Shown one piece after another: positions 21,544 through 31,243 of a stretch of 64,000 nucleotides of DNA; positions within the stretch are counted from its first letter, which is position 1, and each line of letters opens with the position of its first letter. The translations under genes and the position numbers were made by a program. A model generated the notes under the pieces. The model was given only the letters and a program-made list of their open reading frames with translations. It was not told where the DNA came from and did no database searches. The stretch is taken from the NCBI GenBank assembly GCA_020466095.1, contig CM035806.1, positions 160,830,379 to 160,894,378 of the forward strand, read 5' to 3'. The DNA comes from Chlorops oryzae. Its lineage: Eukaryota > Arthropoda > Insecta > Diptera > Chloropidae.

Positions 21544-22506
21544 CATGTAACCGCCAGCACAACCAGTGCTGTCAGATTGAGGTATTTTTCCCTTTTTGTG
21601 GTACTTTTTGACTAAAATTTTAGCCAAAAGGGAAAAGGTATTATTTGTATCTACCTCGAACAAGGAAAGGGATTTTTTTTTTTACTGATAAATACTTCCG
21701 CAATGCCAAATCGGCAATTCTGGTAAACGTCAATTCATAAACTATTCAAACAAGTTTCGCACGTATAGTGGTACTTGTCGCTCTTATTCTCGTTGAATGG
21801 GACAGCAAATAGCATAGCATTATTCATCAAATGAGAGAAACACTCGAAACGTATACGCATTCATTTAGAAGTAATTTGATTTTGGCCTGGAAACCAGCCG
21901 GATATCCGGTATGTGGCATTCGGCCGGATACACTATCCGTTGCAACAACTAATCGATGGTGCTATGGTGTGTTTTGATTTCGAGGGACGTTCGGAGATGT
22001 GGTATTAGCTCGCTTTTCTCTCTTCCCCGTACATCCCTCGCCATCAAACCAACCCCCTCCCCCTCCCCCCAAACATGAAAAAAAAAACTCTGAGCAGTGG
22101 CGGTTTTAGTACCACCACCTCCCTGGGCGAGATTTCTTCGGCGCGACCTTACTGCAATTAAAAACGCCCGTTTATGTCCGGCGCCCACCGTGCCTTACAC
22201 AAACGCCGCTACTGACTCGTGAGTGTGTCTAACTTGAACTTGGAACTGGAAACTATGGGAAAGAAAGAGAAGCAGAGCATTTGAAAAACAGTCATCTCTG
22301 TTACTCTCACGTTTTTCTACATACTTATGAGCGACATTTGTTTATATGTACATACGTCTGACCCTCAATAATGTGAGCGCGCATAGTTTTTCCCTCGCAA
22401 GGATCGATCGCTGTCCGCTGTGCATATTAATTCAAATTGGACTTCGATTGAAGCTGGATCATAATTCCAATTGGAAAAAATAAGGCTTATCGCTGTTCGC
22501 ATTCAA
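21544..22506. other. intergenic DNA upstream of the SAM gene
   Basis: Mixed-composition DNA with a CCCCTCCC-rich patch near 22050-22070. It must hold the promoter of the SAM-domain gene, but no TATA or clear initiator could be assigned. Confidence 0.45.
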
Positions 22507-23399
22507 ATGGACCGTTATCGTCGCGCTTATAGAGGTAGGAGGGCGGAGATCCACTCAAAAAATTTGGCGCCGAAAATTAACCTCACATTTTTCTTTTTCT
22601 TTTCCTTTACACAAAAGATGGCAATTCGCCACTTACTCCACTCACTCCACTGTCAACGAATGCCTTTGATTTTAACATTGATACCGAGTCCTCGAGCTCG
22701 AGTTGTCCAAGATTCACCAGTATATTCGACGGCGTGCGTAAATCGCCGATTCCACGCGAACGTCAAAGGTTGAACAGCGTGTCAGCGTGTCCCTGGTCAA
22801 CTATACCGAAATCCAGCGATAGCGCACGGAATATGAAAAGCAACAACTACATTAAGCAGATTTCGAAGCTTGGCAGCGAGAGGACTCTAACTTCAACGTC
22901 AACTTCAATTTCAACGCCGACTTCAACTCCAATCGTACCATTACGGCCCACACGTCATAAACGCCCGATTAAGAGGGAAATTCCTGAGATCAGGCTTCAA
23001 CCGCCACCGCGTAGCAAGCGCTGCCGCAATCAAGATTGGCAGAATTGCAACATTCCAATTAAAAGTGAGCCGCGAGACTTTGATGAAGATCTCGAGAATG
23101 GACACTGCTTGGCACCGAGACGATCCTTCGATTCAAAGAACATACGTTTGTCCTCGCCGGTTCAACCGAAACCCCTGAGTCCACGTTTCGGTGAGTTCCT
23201 CGCACGTTGGGGCATCAATTGCTTGAAATCGATTTTCGAACGTCAAGAGGTCGATTTGCAGACATTCTGCTGCCTCACCGCCGACGATCTCGAATTGCTG
23301 GGCATTCAGGATCCGGTGAATCGCGAGCGTGTCATACATGCAATCAATTTCTTAGGCGGTTGCCAGTCAGACAGTGGCCACAGACTTGGCATAGAATAA
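22507..23399 (+). CDS. SAM-domain protein (two exons), function unassigned
   Basis: Exon 1 (22507-22534, MDRYRRAYR plus one base) joins exon 2 (22618-23399) across an 83-bp intron with donor GTAGGA and acceptor AAAAG after a pyrimidine tract. The joined frame is open for 269 residues. The first in-frame ATG has the good context TCAAATGG. The N-terminal two thirds look disordered, with repeated proline-directed sites (SPLTPLTP, STPTSTP, SSPV, LSPRF) and basic patches (RHKRPIKRE, RSKRCR) that could be nuclear signals. Residues of about 200-258 form a SAM domain: FGEFLARWGINCLKSIF, then LTADDLELLGI and RERVIHAINFL. SAM domains bind proteins or RNA. A short basic protein with STP sites and a C-terminal SAM domain recalls Drosophila Matrimony, but sequence identity is not obvious, so no symbol is given. 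Confidence 0.8.
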
Positions 23400-23495
23400 G
23401 AATAAGAATAAGAATCCTTGTGTTTTACGTTTTTTGTTTAGTGTTTTATTGTCACAGTCCTCATAGACGGAGCTTCATCAAGGCTTTTAAGATAT

Positions 23496-23595
23496 CCATA
23501 CAACGTACTCTCATAGAACGTACTCTCATACAACGTACTCCCATAGAACGTACTCTCATAGAACGTACTCCCATACAACGTACTCCCATACAACT
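23496..23595 (+). repeat. 15-bp minisatellite in the SAM gene 3' region
   Basis: About seven units of ACGTACTCYCATASA, alternating C or T at one site and A or C at another. It begins about 100 bp after the stop codon. Confidence 0.9.
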
Positions 23596-23599
23596 GGAA

Positions 23600-24231
23600 G
23601 AGCAAGCAAGCCAGCCAGCAAGCGATTTAAATTAATTGTATTAGTGAGAATGTTTATTTATTTTATAATTTAAGTGGGTCTTTCAATGTTCAATGTTATT
23701 TTATCTATTTCTCGGTTTCCAATCATGCAGGAAATCCTGCCAATATTGATGAAAACATCCAAACATATAGATGCGCTTTTGATTGTAACTGATTCCATAT
23801 GCTTGTATCTATATCTGAATATTTGCAGGAATTGCTGAACAGGAATGCCGTACTGCTATTGGAAACTGGGCATTATATTAATTTGTACCGCGACTATCAT
23901 AAAGACAAATAAAAAAAAAAAAAAAAATGTTTTCAATGTTATGACGAAATGAATGAAAGACATTTGTATGTTTTTTTTTTTTTTTTTTTTTTTTGAAGAG
24001 GATTGGAACGGAGGTTTTAAAGGGATAAAGCGAAGTAGAGTGATTGTTAGTATATAATGTATGGAGTGCATAGCGTATACAGTAGAGTGGGTTAGTTTAT
24101 TCCTTGGTGAGGCAGAGCATCAAGACCCTAGTTATATTTTTGAAAGTATTTAAAGTGATGGGAATTTCTTGAAGTGAACTCAAGCGGAAAAATTTCTAAT
24201 GATAGAGGTATAAAGGTCTGTAAACGAATAT
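23600..24231. other. 3' flank of the SAM gene
   Basis: AT-rich, with a T run at 23971-23994. Apart from the candidate poly(A) signal near 23908 I see nothing functional. Confidence 0.45.
23908..23913 (+). terminator. candidate polyadenylation signal of the SAM gene
   Basis: AATAAA, about 510 bp after the stop codon and followed directly by an A run. It is the first exact hexamer I find downstream on this strand. Confidence 0.4.
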
Positions 24232-24720
24232 ATATCGCACCCTTGCTCCTAAACTGGCACAATTCAAAAAAATCAAATTTTCAGTAGAAGCAAAAAACAG
24301 TTTATAGAAGACCTGGTGAAGTACGGAAGGAAAAAAGTGTTACACTAGTGAGGAGGTCCATTAAAGAGAAATTTTCGTTTTTTTATTTTTTATTTCGACC
24401 TACGTCTGTGGAAATACAAGCCTATTTTTAATTGTGCCATTTTAACGTCATTTTTTTTTGTCAAAATCACTGTCTCAACTTAAATTGTGGCCCTTTAACT
24501 GCAAAAAATGTTTATTCTTAAAATTATTTAATAAATGTACCGAAGCCTTGCAATACAGTAAAAAAAACAAGCATAGACTAAATAAAATTGATGGTTCTGA
24601 CCAGATCACACCATATTATGGTATAATTATTAAAGGACATTCTATACCTACTTTATATTTTTCAATTTTGTTTTCTATTTTGCGAAGAATTTGGTGATAT
24701 GAAACCTTTGTGCCTCTTCA

Positions 24721-25060
24721 ACTACAACTGTTCGAGTTCTTTTGCAAATTGTGCCACTTTAGCTACAATAATTCGAGTTCTTTTTTAAATTGTGCCTTTT
24801 TAACTACAATAATTCGAGTTCTTTTTTAAATTGTGCCACTTTAGCTACAATAATTCGAGTTCTTTTTTAAATTGTGCCTTTTTAACTACAATAATTCGAG
24901 TTCTTTTTTAAATTGTGCCACTTTAGCTACAATAATTCGAGTTCTTTTTTAAATTGTGCCTTTTTAACTACAATAATTCGAGTTCTTTTTTAAATTGTGC
25001 CACTTTAGCTACAATAATTCGAGTTCTTTTTTAAGTTGTGCTTTTTAACTGCGAAAATTA
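24721..25060. repeat. 41-bp tandem array with 82-bp higher-order period
   Basis: Eight 41-bp units carrying AATTCGAGTTCTTTTTTAAA and TTGTGCC. Two variants alternate strictly: one reads GCCACTTTAGCTAC, the other GCCTTTTTAACTAC. This gives an 82-bp dimer repeated about four times. Confidence 0.88.
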
Positions 25061-25514
25061 AAATTTTGGAAGTTTTATGCTGCTTACAGACTGTTGCATT
25101 TAACTGAATTTAGCTGTTATGAATTTAGCATTTATCGCTGCATTTAACCTGAATTTAACCCTCTTTAATGCAGAAATAAAATCATGAGTTTAGCTGTTTC
25201 ATTTTGCAACACTTTCTTTTTTGGTACTCAATGCAGATTTTAATTTAAATTATTATTACCTGCAAAAACTGAGAAAGAACAACATTATAAATAAACATTT
25301 TGCTTATATTATATATAGAACTAATCATTTATTACATTTTTATAATATGAATCAAAGTAAGTCAGTTAAATGCAACAGTCTGTAAGCAGCATAAAACTTC
25401 CAAAATTTTAATTTTCGCAGTTAAAAAGCACAACTTAAAAAAGAACTCGAATTATTGTAGCTAAAGTGGCACAATTTAAAAAAGAACTCGAATTATTGTA
25501 GTTAAGGTGGCACA
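25030..25514. repeat. long inverted repeat (foldback) with 250-bp spacer
   Basis: The left arm, including TGGAAGTTTTATGCTGCTTA and CAGACTGTTGCATTTAACTG, is repeated inverted at about 25361-25514 with essentially no mismatches over more than 100 bp. The right arm also contains two inverted 41-bp units of the tandem array. Confidence 0.85.
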
Positions 25515-26084
25515 ACTCAAAATTTTTTAAAAGCCAACTAGCCACTGAAATCAATAAAAGAAATGCAATGTTTTATAAAAATCATTAAAGCTTGTATTAC
25601 ACTGTTTGGCATTTGGCCAAATATTTGGAATAAAATTTTTTACAAATATTTGATAAAATATTGTGTTTGATCGGCATATAAAAATAGGGTATTACACTGT
25701 TTGGCATATAAATAAAATATTTGGAACTTTTTTGTTTGGCTTGATTCAGACAAATACATGTTTGGAGCAAGCGAGTCAAAGTTATTTTGATAGGTATTAG
25801 ACTGTTTGTCATCAAATTATTTGACAAGAATAAAGTATTTTGAAAAAATTCTTTATTATTTCATAATAATTTTCTTGTTCTTTGGAGAAATTAAAAAGAT
25901 AACAAGTAAAGAAGTTTACATCGGCTAAGCCGATTGCACACATACCTTTTCCTCAGCCTTAAATATGTTGAAACATTACCTTAACAAAAATTCCTGCCCT
26001 TTTCGTTGTTCTAGCTACACATTATCTGTGCTTCGATTTAGCTTCACAAACTCGAAATTATATTTAAGTACAAATTTTTTGCGA

Positions 26085-26325
26085 ATGGTGGGCATGGTCA
26101 AATTTTAACCGTTAGACGACATTTTGTCTAGCAGCGAAATACTCAATTCAAAATAGTGAAAATCAAATTTTCGCGAATTTCGCGGATGGTGGTCTTGATC
26201 AAATTTTAACCCTTAGAGGACAATTTGTTTAGCTGCGAAATACTCAATTCAAAATAGTTAAAACCAAATTTTCACGAATTTCGCGGGTGGTGGTCTTGAT
26301 CAAATTTTAACCCTTAGAGGACATT
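26085..26325. repeat. tandem repeat, about 110-bp units
   Basis: About two and a half units sharing GGTGGTCTTGATCAAATTTT, CTGCGAAATACTCAATTCAA and TTTCGCGGRTGGT. It abuts the point where the MADF-like frame is cut. A related single unit lies near 56640-56735. Confidence 0.85.
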
Positions 26326-26508
26326 TCTTTGTTCAAACTCAAGCCCCACCTCTTTCCAAGCATTATCTCTGATTATTTTATTTTTATAATCATTTAACTG
26401 GGCGTTCCAGAGACATTCGCGCATTTCCACATTGCTTATCAATTTCATTATTTCGGTGTCACTCCACTGTATGGAAACCTTTTTGACTCTCTTTTTGCCT
26501 TCAGACAT
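26314..26508 (-). pseudogene. MADF-like DNA-binding domain fragment of a DNA transposon
   Basis: 64 codons: a basic start (MSEGKKRVKK), then VSIQWSDTEIMKLISNVEMR, CLWN, a YKNK motif and NAWKEVGLEFEQ. This is the W / LI / LW / Y-N / AW pattern of MADF (Myb/SANT-like) domains, which PIF/Harbinger elements encode beside their transposase. The domain lacks its C-terminal helix because the frame stops at the adjacent tandem repeat. It is likely a decayed transposon gene rather than a host gene. Confidence 0.6.
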
Positions 26509-27366
26509 TTTTTAAATTCAATTTTAGGTTGAAATAAAAATAATTTTGTCTTTATTTGGCTGTATTTGTTTCTGCAGTTGACAATGAATATCCAAACAAA
26601 AATAATATTCCAAATACGTGCAAACAGTTTGCTTTGTTTAAAGCGAACCCAATTACACAGAAAAAAAAGTGTCAAATATTTGGCTTTTTGACGATATGCC
26701 AAACATAACCCAAATACGATCAAATAATATGTTTAGTCAAATATATTTGCCTATTACACTGTTTGAACCTGTGTTTGGCACCGAAATTCCAAATATTTGG
26801 CCAAATGCCAAACAGTGTAATACTACCTTAAAGAAATATAAAAAAAAAACAAGTATCTAGTCGCAATATAACATAATGGTAGTTTGATTTTTGCTTTAAA
26901 ACAAATAATTTTTCACAAAATTATGTCAATCGGTATTATTTGATCTATAATGGCATAACTTATAATAGAACAGTCAAATGAAACCACTTTTTGCGACTAA
27001 ATCAGCACAATTCATAATGGTACACCACAAATGTGATCATTTAGTTGCGCGAAAGTGGCACATTTTAAATTAGTTCACTTTATGTGCAACAAAGTCTATC
27101 TACTTTGCAAAGACACCTTGGCATAATTCAAAATATTACTCTTTAAGTCAAACTGAAGAGGTAGTGCAACTTGCATCAAAACTGGCATAAAGTTATTTTT
27201 TGAGTTTAGGAAGATAGTAATGCGAATGAAATTTTTGCAGTAGTTAAAGACATGTATTATGACTTGATATATGGAAAAAAGTCGATTTTGGAAAATTTTG
27301 AATTGTGCCAGTTTAGGAGCAAGGGTGCGATATGTGCTTGAATCATTGTAGGGCTATGATGCAGAC

Positions 27367-27821
27367 CAGGGCTGGAACTTGGCGAAGAAGAAAGTGCAGC
27401 AGATTTAACAAAAAAGGGCAGTAGATTTGAATTTTGCGCAGTAAAAATAAAAATCATTACAAATCTTTTTTTTATAACAAAAATATATTTTATTTTTTTC
27501 AAATAAAAAGAAAAAAAAAAAACAAAAAGTAAATTTCATGTAAATGTAAAATCCAAGATGTTAAACAAGGACAACTATAGTATCTTTGTTACAAATAGAA
27601 TTGCGGTGTTGATAATGCATAATCAAAATTGGTACTTTTTTGTTGGTAGTTATCTTAAGGAGTTTTGTTTGACAAAAAAAAAAAAAAATAAAAAAATCGA
27701 GTGACACCAGGGAAAATCGCAGTAGATTTTAAGATTTTCGCAGTGTCGCAGTAGATGTCAAAAATTTCAAAAAAAAAAAACACAGTAGATCTACTGCAAT
27801 TGCAGTAAAGTTCCAACCCTG
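27367..27821. mobile_element. hAT-type MITE with 8-bp duplication
   Basis: 455 bp. The ends are CAGGGCTGGAACTT and inverted CAGGGTTGGAACTT. The perfect 8-bp duplication ATGCAGAC lies at 27359-27366 and 27822-27829. CAGRG ends with 8-bp duplications are diagnostic of hAT. The interior repeats GCAGTAGATTT-type motifs and A-rich runs and has no open frame. Confidence 0.92.
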
Positions 27822-27853
27822 ATGCAGACACTCGTCGACCTAATCAGATCAAT

Positions 27854-28454
27854 CGGGCCTATTACAGTTGTCGTCGCTATCGTCGTCGACGAAATAACAA
27901 CGATGTCGTCGTCGCCGTCGCTTCGCTCTTTAATAGCTATTACGGTACTAGTTCAAGACGACGACGACTAATTTTAAATGAAATTGGTAGCACTTTTATT
28001 TTTTATTCGGAAAATGGAACAAATCTTATGAAAATTTGGTTGTGTGACATAGTTTTAAGAGTAAAAAAATATTGAAAGCTCAAGCGAAAATGAAGGAAAT
28101 CCAAGTTATTACCAGAGGAGAATTTTAAGACAAAGAATGGATATTTTAAGTTTGCATGAGAGGAACAGTTGAATTAATTTTTGACGAAATAACTTCCCAT
28201 TCTCCCTTAAAATTGCTAGGAATAGTTACTTTTCGCTAACCTCTTGCCAAACTTGGGTTCTGTTTAAGATGGCTCACTTTTGAATGAAATTGATCTTTAT
28301 TTTTTATCTTTTATCGCACCACTCGCCTGCTAGTCGTCATCAAAATAAGTAGCGACAGAAAACGTCAAGAAGTGACTCTCGCGGCGACTACGGTAATACA
28401 AATCTGTCGCTTCGTCTATTTTTTGCGTCGACGGCGATTACCATAATAGGCCCG
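27854..28454. mobile_element. MITE with CGGGCCTATTA ends and GTCGTCG-rich arms
   Basis: 601 bp. The left end CGGGCCTATTACAG is matched by inverted CGGGCCTATTATGG on the right. AAT flanks both sides (27851-27853 and 28455-28457) and may be the duplication. Both arms are rich in GTCGTCG-type sequence. Confidence 0.65.
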
Positions 28455-28457
28455 AAT

Positions 28458-29594
28458 ATTTGAGAGAATTTTGTATGACAGCTTATATCTTCTTATAAGC
28501 CAACTATGTTGCTGGATTTTTATAATACATATTAGAGCTGGAGGACTATCGATAGTTGCGACCATCGATAGTCTTGATCGTCTCTAGTCTGATATATCGA
28601 TAGCATCGGTAGTACTATCGGAAGATATATTTTCAAATATTAACTAATTTGGTTCGCAAAATGCTAGTGGTTTCAATCAACCATAATTGAGCTGTTTAAC
28701 ATTTAAATATCCATCATTTGAAAGTTTTAAATTTAAAAAATGAATGCGCTCCTATAATAATTTAATAAAATACACTGCATAAGTATCCCTCCTCATTTTA
28801 TATCACGTGGTAATATACAAGAAGCCGAATTTAAAACTTCTTAACCAATTTCTGATTTTAACTCAATTGCTAGGCATATTTGTGACCAGTCATTCTTGAT
28901 GTCTTAGCGAAAGTGCATCGTATCTATCGTAAATACTTGGTGACTATTTTCATACTAATTAGCGTATACAAAATCTATGGTTTAAAAAAAAATTGCGTCT
29001 ATTTAATCATGAAATATCTCATTTAACAGTGTTAAAATTTAAAATTTCTATCAATTCTCCTTTGTAAACACTGACAGTGCATATTTGTGATCTACCTGAA
29101 TGAAAAAATTTTCGTGTCTAAAAGCGAAGTGAAACAACTCTCTCTGCATCAGTGCATAGAATAAAATGTAGCATACGCCTATAATTCTCATTTGGTTTGA
29201 AAATGGAACTAAACTCGTCATATCTTCATGTAGAGTATTTCGAAGTTTGATAATCGACAAGTGAATTTCGTAAGTCATAACTCATCATCAACATGACCTC
29301 ATTGGCATCATCGTCATCATCACACACATCAGCAAGCCTCTATCACATCTCACATCACCTCATCATCATCATCACCAACATCATCGGCATCATCATCGAT
29401 AGGTTAGAGTATCGATTATTTTGATAATCGAAAGTTGAATTTTCGAGCGGCTCGCCCTAATCTAAATGAAGGCATTTTTTGGAATCTGTGCATTTACAAA
29501 AGAAGGAAGCCCTCTGTCACCGCCAGCTCCACCTTTCGAATGGTAAAGTAAATGTCCTTGAATCAAAACTATCGGTAGTCTTCAAAAACCATTT

Positions 29595-29650
<56 letters not shown>

Positions 29651-29697
29651 GAGAGGAGAGAGAGAGAGAAGGGAGAGAGAGGAGAGAGGAGAGAGAG

Positions 29698-29761
<64 letters not shown>

Positions 29762-30038
29762 AGAGAGAGAGAGAGAGAGAGAGAAGAGAGAAGAGAGAAG
29801 AGAGAGAGAGAGAGATTGAGAAATGTGTGCTCTTCCATATTAGCTCACAATTTCTATTTCTCCGTCATATGATCTCCATTTAAAGAGAGGATTGCGAAAA
29901 GTAATTTCCTCGGTCTTTAAGTTTTTCTCTTCTTAAGACCACAGATGTATTTCTCGGCCAACTGAAGATTCATCACCACTTCCACTTGAAAATAAAGCCA
30001 TTACTCTAAATAAATTTCTTTTAAACTAAAAAAAATAA
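28458..30038. other. noncoding DNA with TATCGATA cluster and CAT repeats
   Basis: 28553-28625 contains several TATCGATAG-type motifs, and 29395-29440 has more. 29282-29400 is rich in CATCAT. These could be a hAT-like remnant or DREF-type sites, but no gene is adjacent. No coding sequence is seen. Confidence 0.45.
29600..29815. repeat. (GA)n microsatellite, interrupted
   Basis: GA dinucleotide array with GAG interruptions, 216 bp. Confidence 0.95.
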
Positions 30039-30040
30039 TA

Positions 30041-30362
30041 GCGGTATTCATGTAATAGCGCAAACCTCATATTTTTGCACCCTCATAAACCAACTGTAAA
30101 ATTTTGCATGAAAATAATATTACGCGCTCTGCACCACGATTAGACAGCGCAAAGCGAGCGTATAAAGCGCATAAGCTCGTTGACACGTTTTTAGGTTTTT
30201 TAAACATATTAAATTGAATATTTATTTAAAAATTTGATTTTCTTGCTCAATTTTGGCATTGCTTGGATTTTCCTTAAATGAGGTGCATGAGCGCATGTCA
30301 AATAAAAGTATTCAACTGTCAGTTGTGCATGCTTTGCGCTATTATATAAACATGAATACCAC
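30041..30362. mobile_element. MITE with GYGGTATTCATG ends, TA duplication
   Basis: 322 bp. The left end is GCGGTATTCATG followed by TAATAGCGCAAA. The right end inverted is GTGGTATTCATG followed, after a few extra bases, by TAATAGCGCAAA. TA flanks both ends (30039-30040 and 30363-30364), as expected for Tc1/mariner-type elements. Confidence 0.75.
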
Positions 30363-30870
30363 TAATATAACAGGCACCCCTTCATCCCAGCTACGAAACG
30401 ACCTTGCTTAAGGCACTTCACCGAGACGAAAGCATCGGGAAGAGTTCAAAATCCGCTCATCAGGCTGTCTAGAAGCGGTCTAATTATTTACAAGAGAGTT
30501 CTTAAAAAAGAACAAAACAAAAACGAAAAAAAAAGAGAAAAATGTATACAATATAAAATCGAGTTTGACTTGTTTCCGACCATTCGGAAATAAATTTATT
30601 CAATCAAATCAAATCAAATCGAATCGAATCGAAAATCAAAATCAAAATCAAAATAAGAAACGATAGAGACACCACATTCCATACAACGAGAGGCCAATGA
30701 TTTTAGAACGATGTGTAGCAATCGCAGCTAAAAATTGCGTTCTTCGATCGGTTCTCGTATTCAGGGTTCAATGGATTCGCTCAGCCGACGTTATTGGCGT
30801 TCCAAAAATCAATCGAAAATATATTCGACCGAAAAAGCTGAATTTTTGAACACAATCGAAAACTCTTCAC

Positions 30871-31235
30871 CAGTGATGCCAGATTTTATCGATAAAAAAA
30901 CCCTCATATATTGGAAAAAACCCATTTTTCCCCATTTTCAAAAAATAAAAACCCACCAAAAAACCCAGAATGATTTTTTGAAAATATGGGCGTACCGATT
31001 TCAAAATTGAACATTGGATTTAAACGCAATATTTTAATATTTTAATATTTTAATAAAAGTATCAAGAAAATAACAAAAAAAAAAAAATAAAAGTAACTTA
31101 AAATTGTAGTAGTAAATATACCTTAAATGTAGTGCATAAATTTCTATATAAAATTACCCATACTTTTCCCCATGTCACGTTTTTTGAATGAAAAAATCCA
31201 CAATATGGGGAAAAACCCACAATCTGGCATCACTG
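30871..31235. mobile_element. hAT-type MITE with 8-bp duplication
   Basis: 365 bp. The ends are CAGTGATGCCAGATTTT and inverted CAGTGATGCCAGATTGT. The perfect duplication CTCTTCAC lies at 30863-30870 and 31236-31243. The interior has AAAAACCCA-type repeats in both arms. There is no coding capacity. Confidence 0.92.
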
Positions 31236-31243
31236 CTCTTCAC

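Larger units (their letters stand above)
25594..26823 (-). mobile_element. nested inverted-repeat element carrying a MADF-like frame
   Basis: Ends GTATTACACTGTTTGGCATT and inverted AATGCCAAACAGTGTAATAC are perfect, and the match continues through TGGCCAAATATTTGGAAT for about 38 bp. Further diverged copies of the end motif lie inside, near 25690 and 26752. The minus strand encodes a short MADF-like protein (26314-26508), which suggests a PIF/Harbinger relative that has lost its transposase. I could not define the target duplication. Confidence 0.65.
24232..27333. mobile_element. 3.1-kb inverted-repeat element with subterminal repeats
   Basis: The ends are ATATCGCACCCTTGCTCCTA on the left and its inverse TAGGAGCAAGGGTGCGATAT on the right, continuing through AACTGGCACAATTCAAAA. 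Between them, diverged repeats containing TTGTGCCACTTTAACT occur throughout both arms, including a 41-bp tandem array and an internal foldback. A second inverted-repeat element is nested at 25594-26823. No intact transposase remains. The target duplication is ambiguous because the flanks are TATA-rich. Confidence 0.7.
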
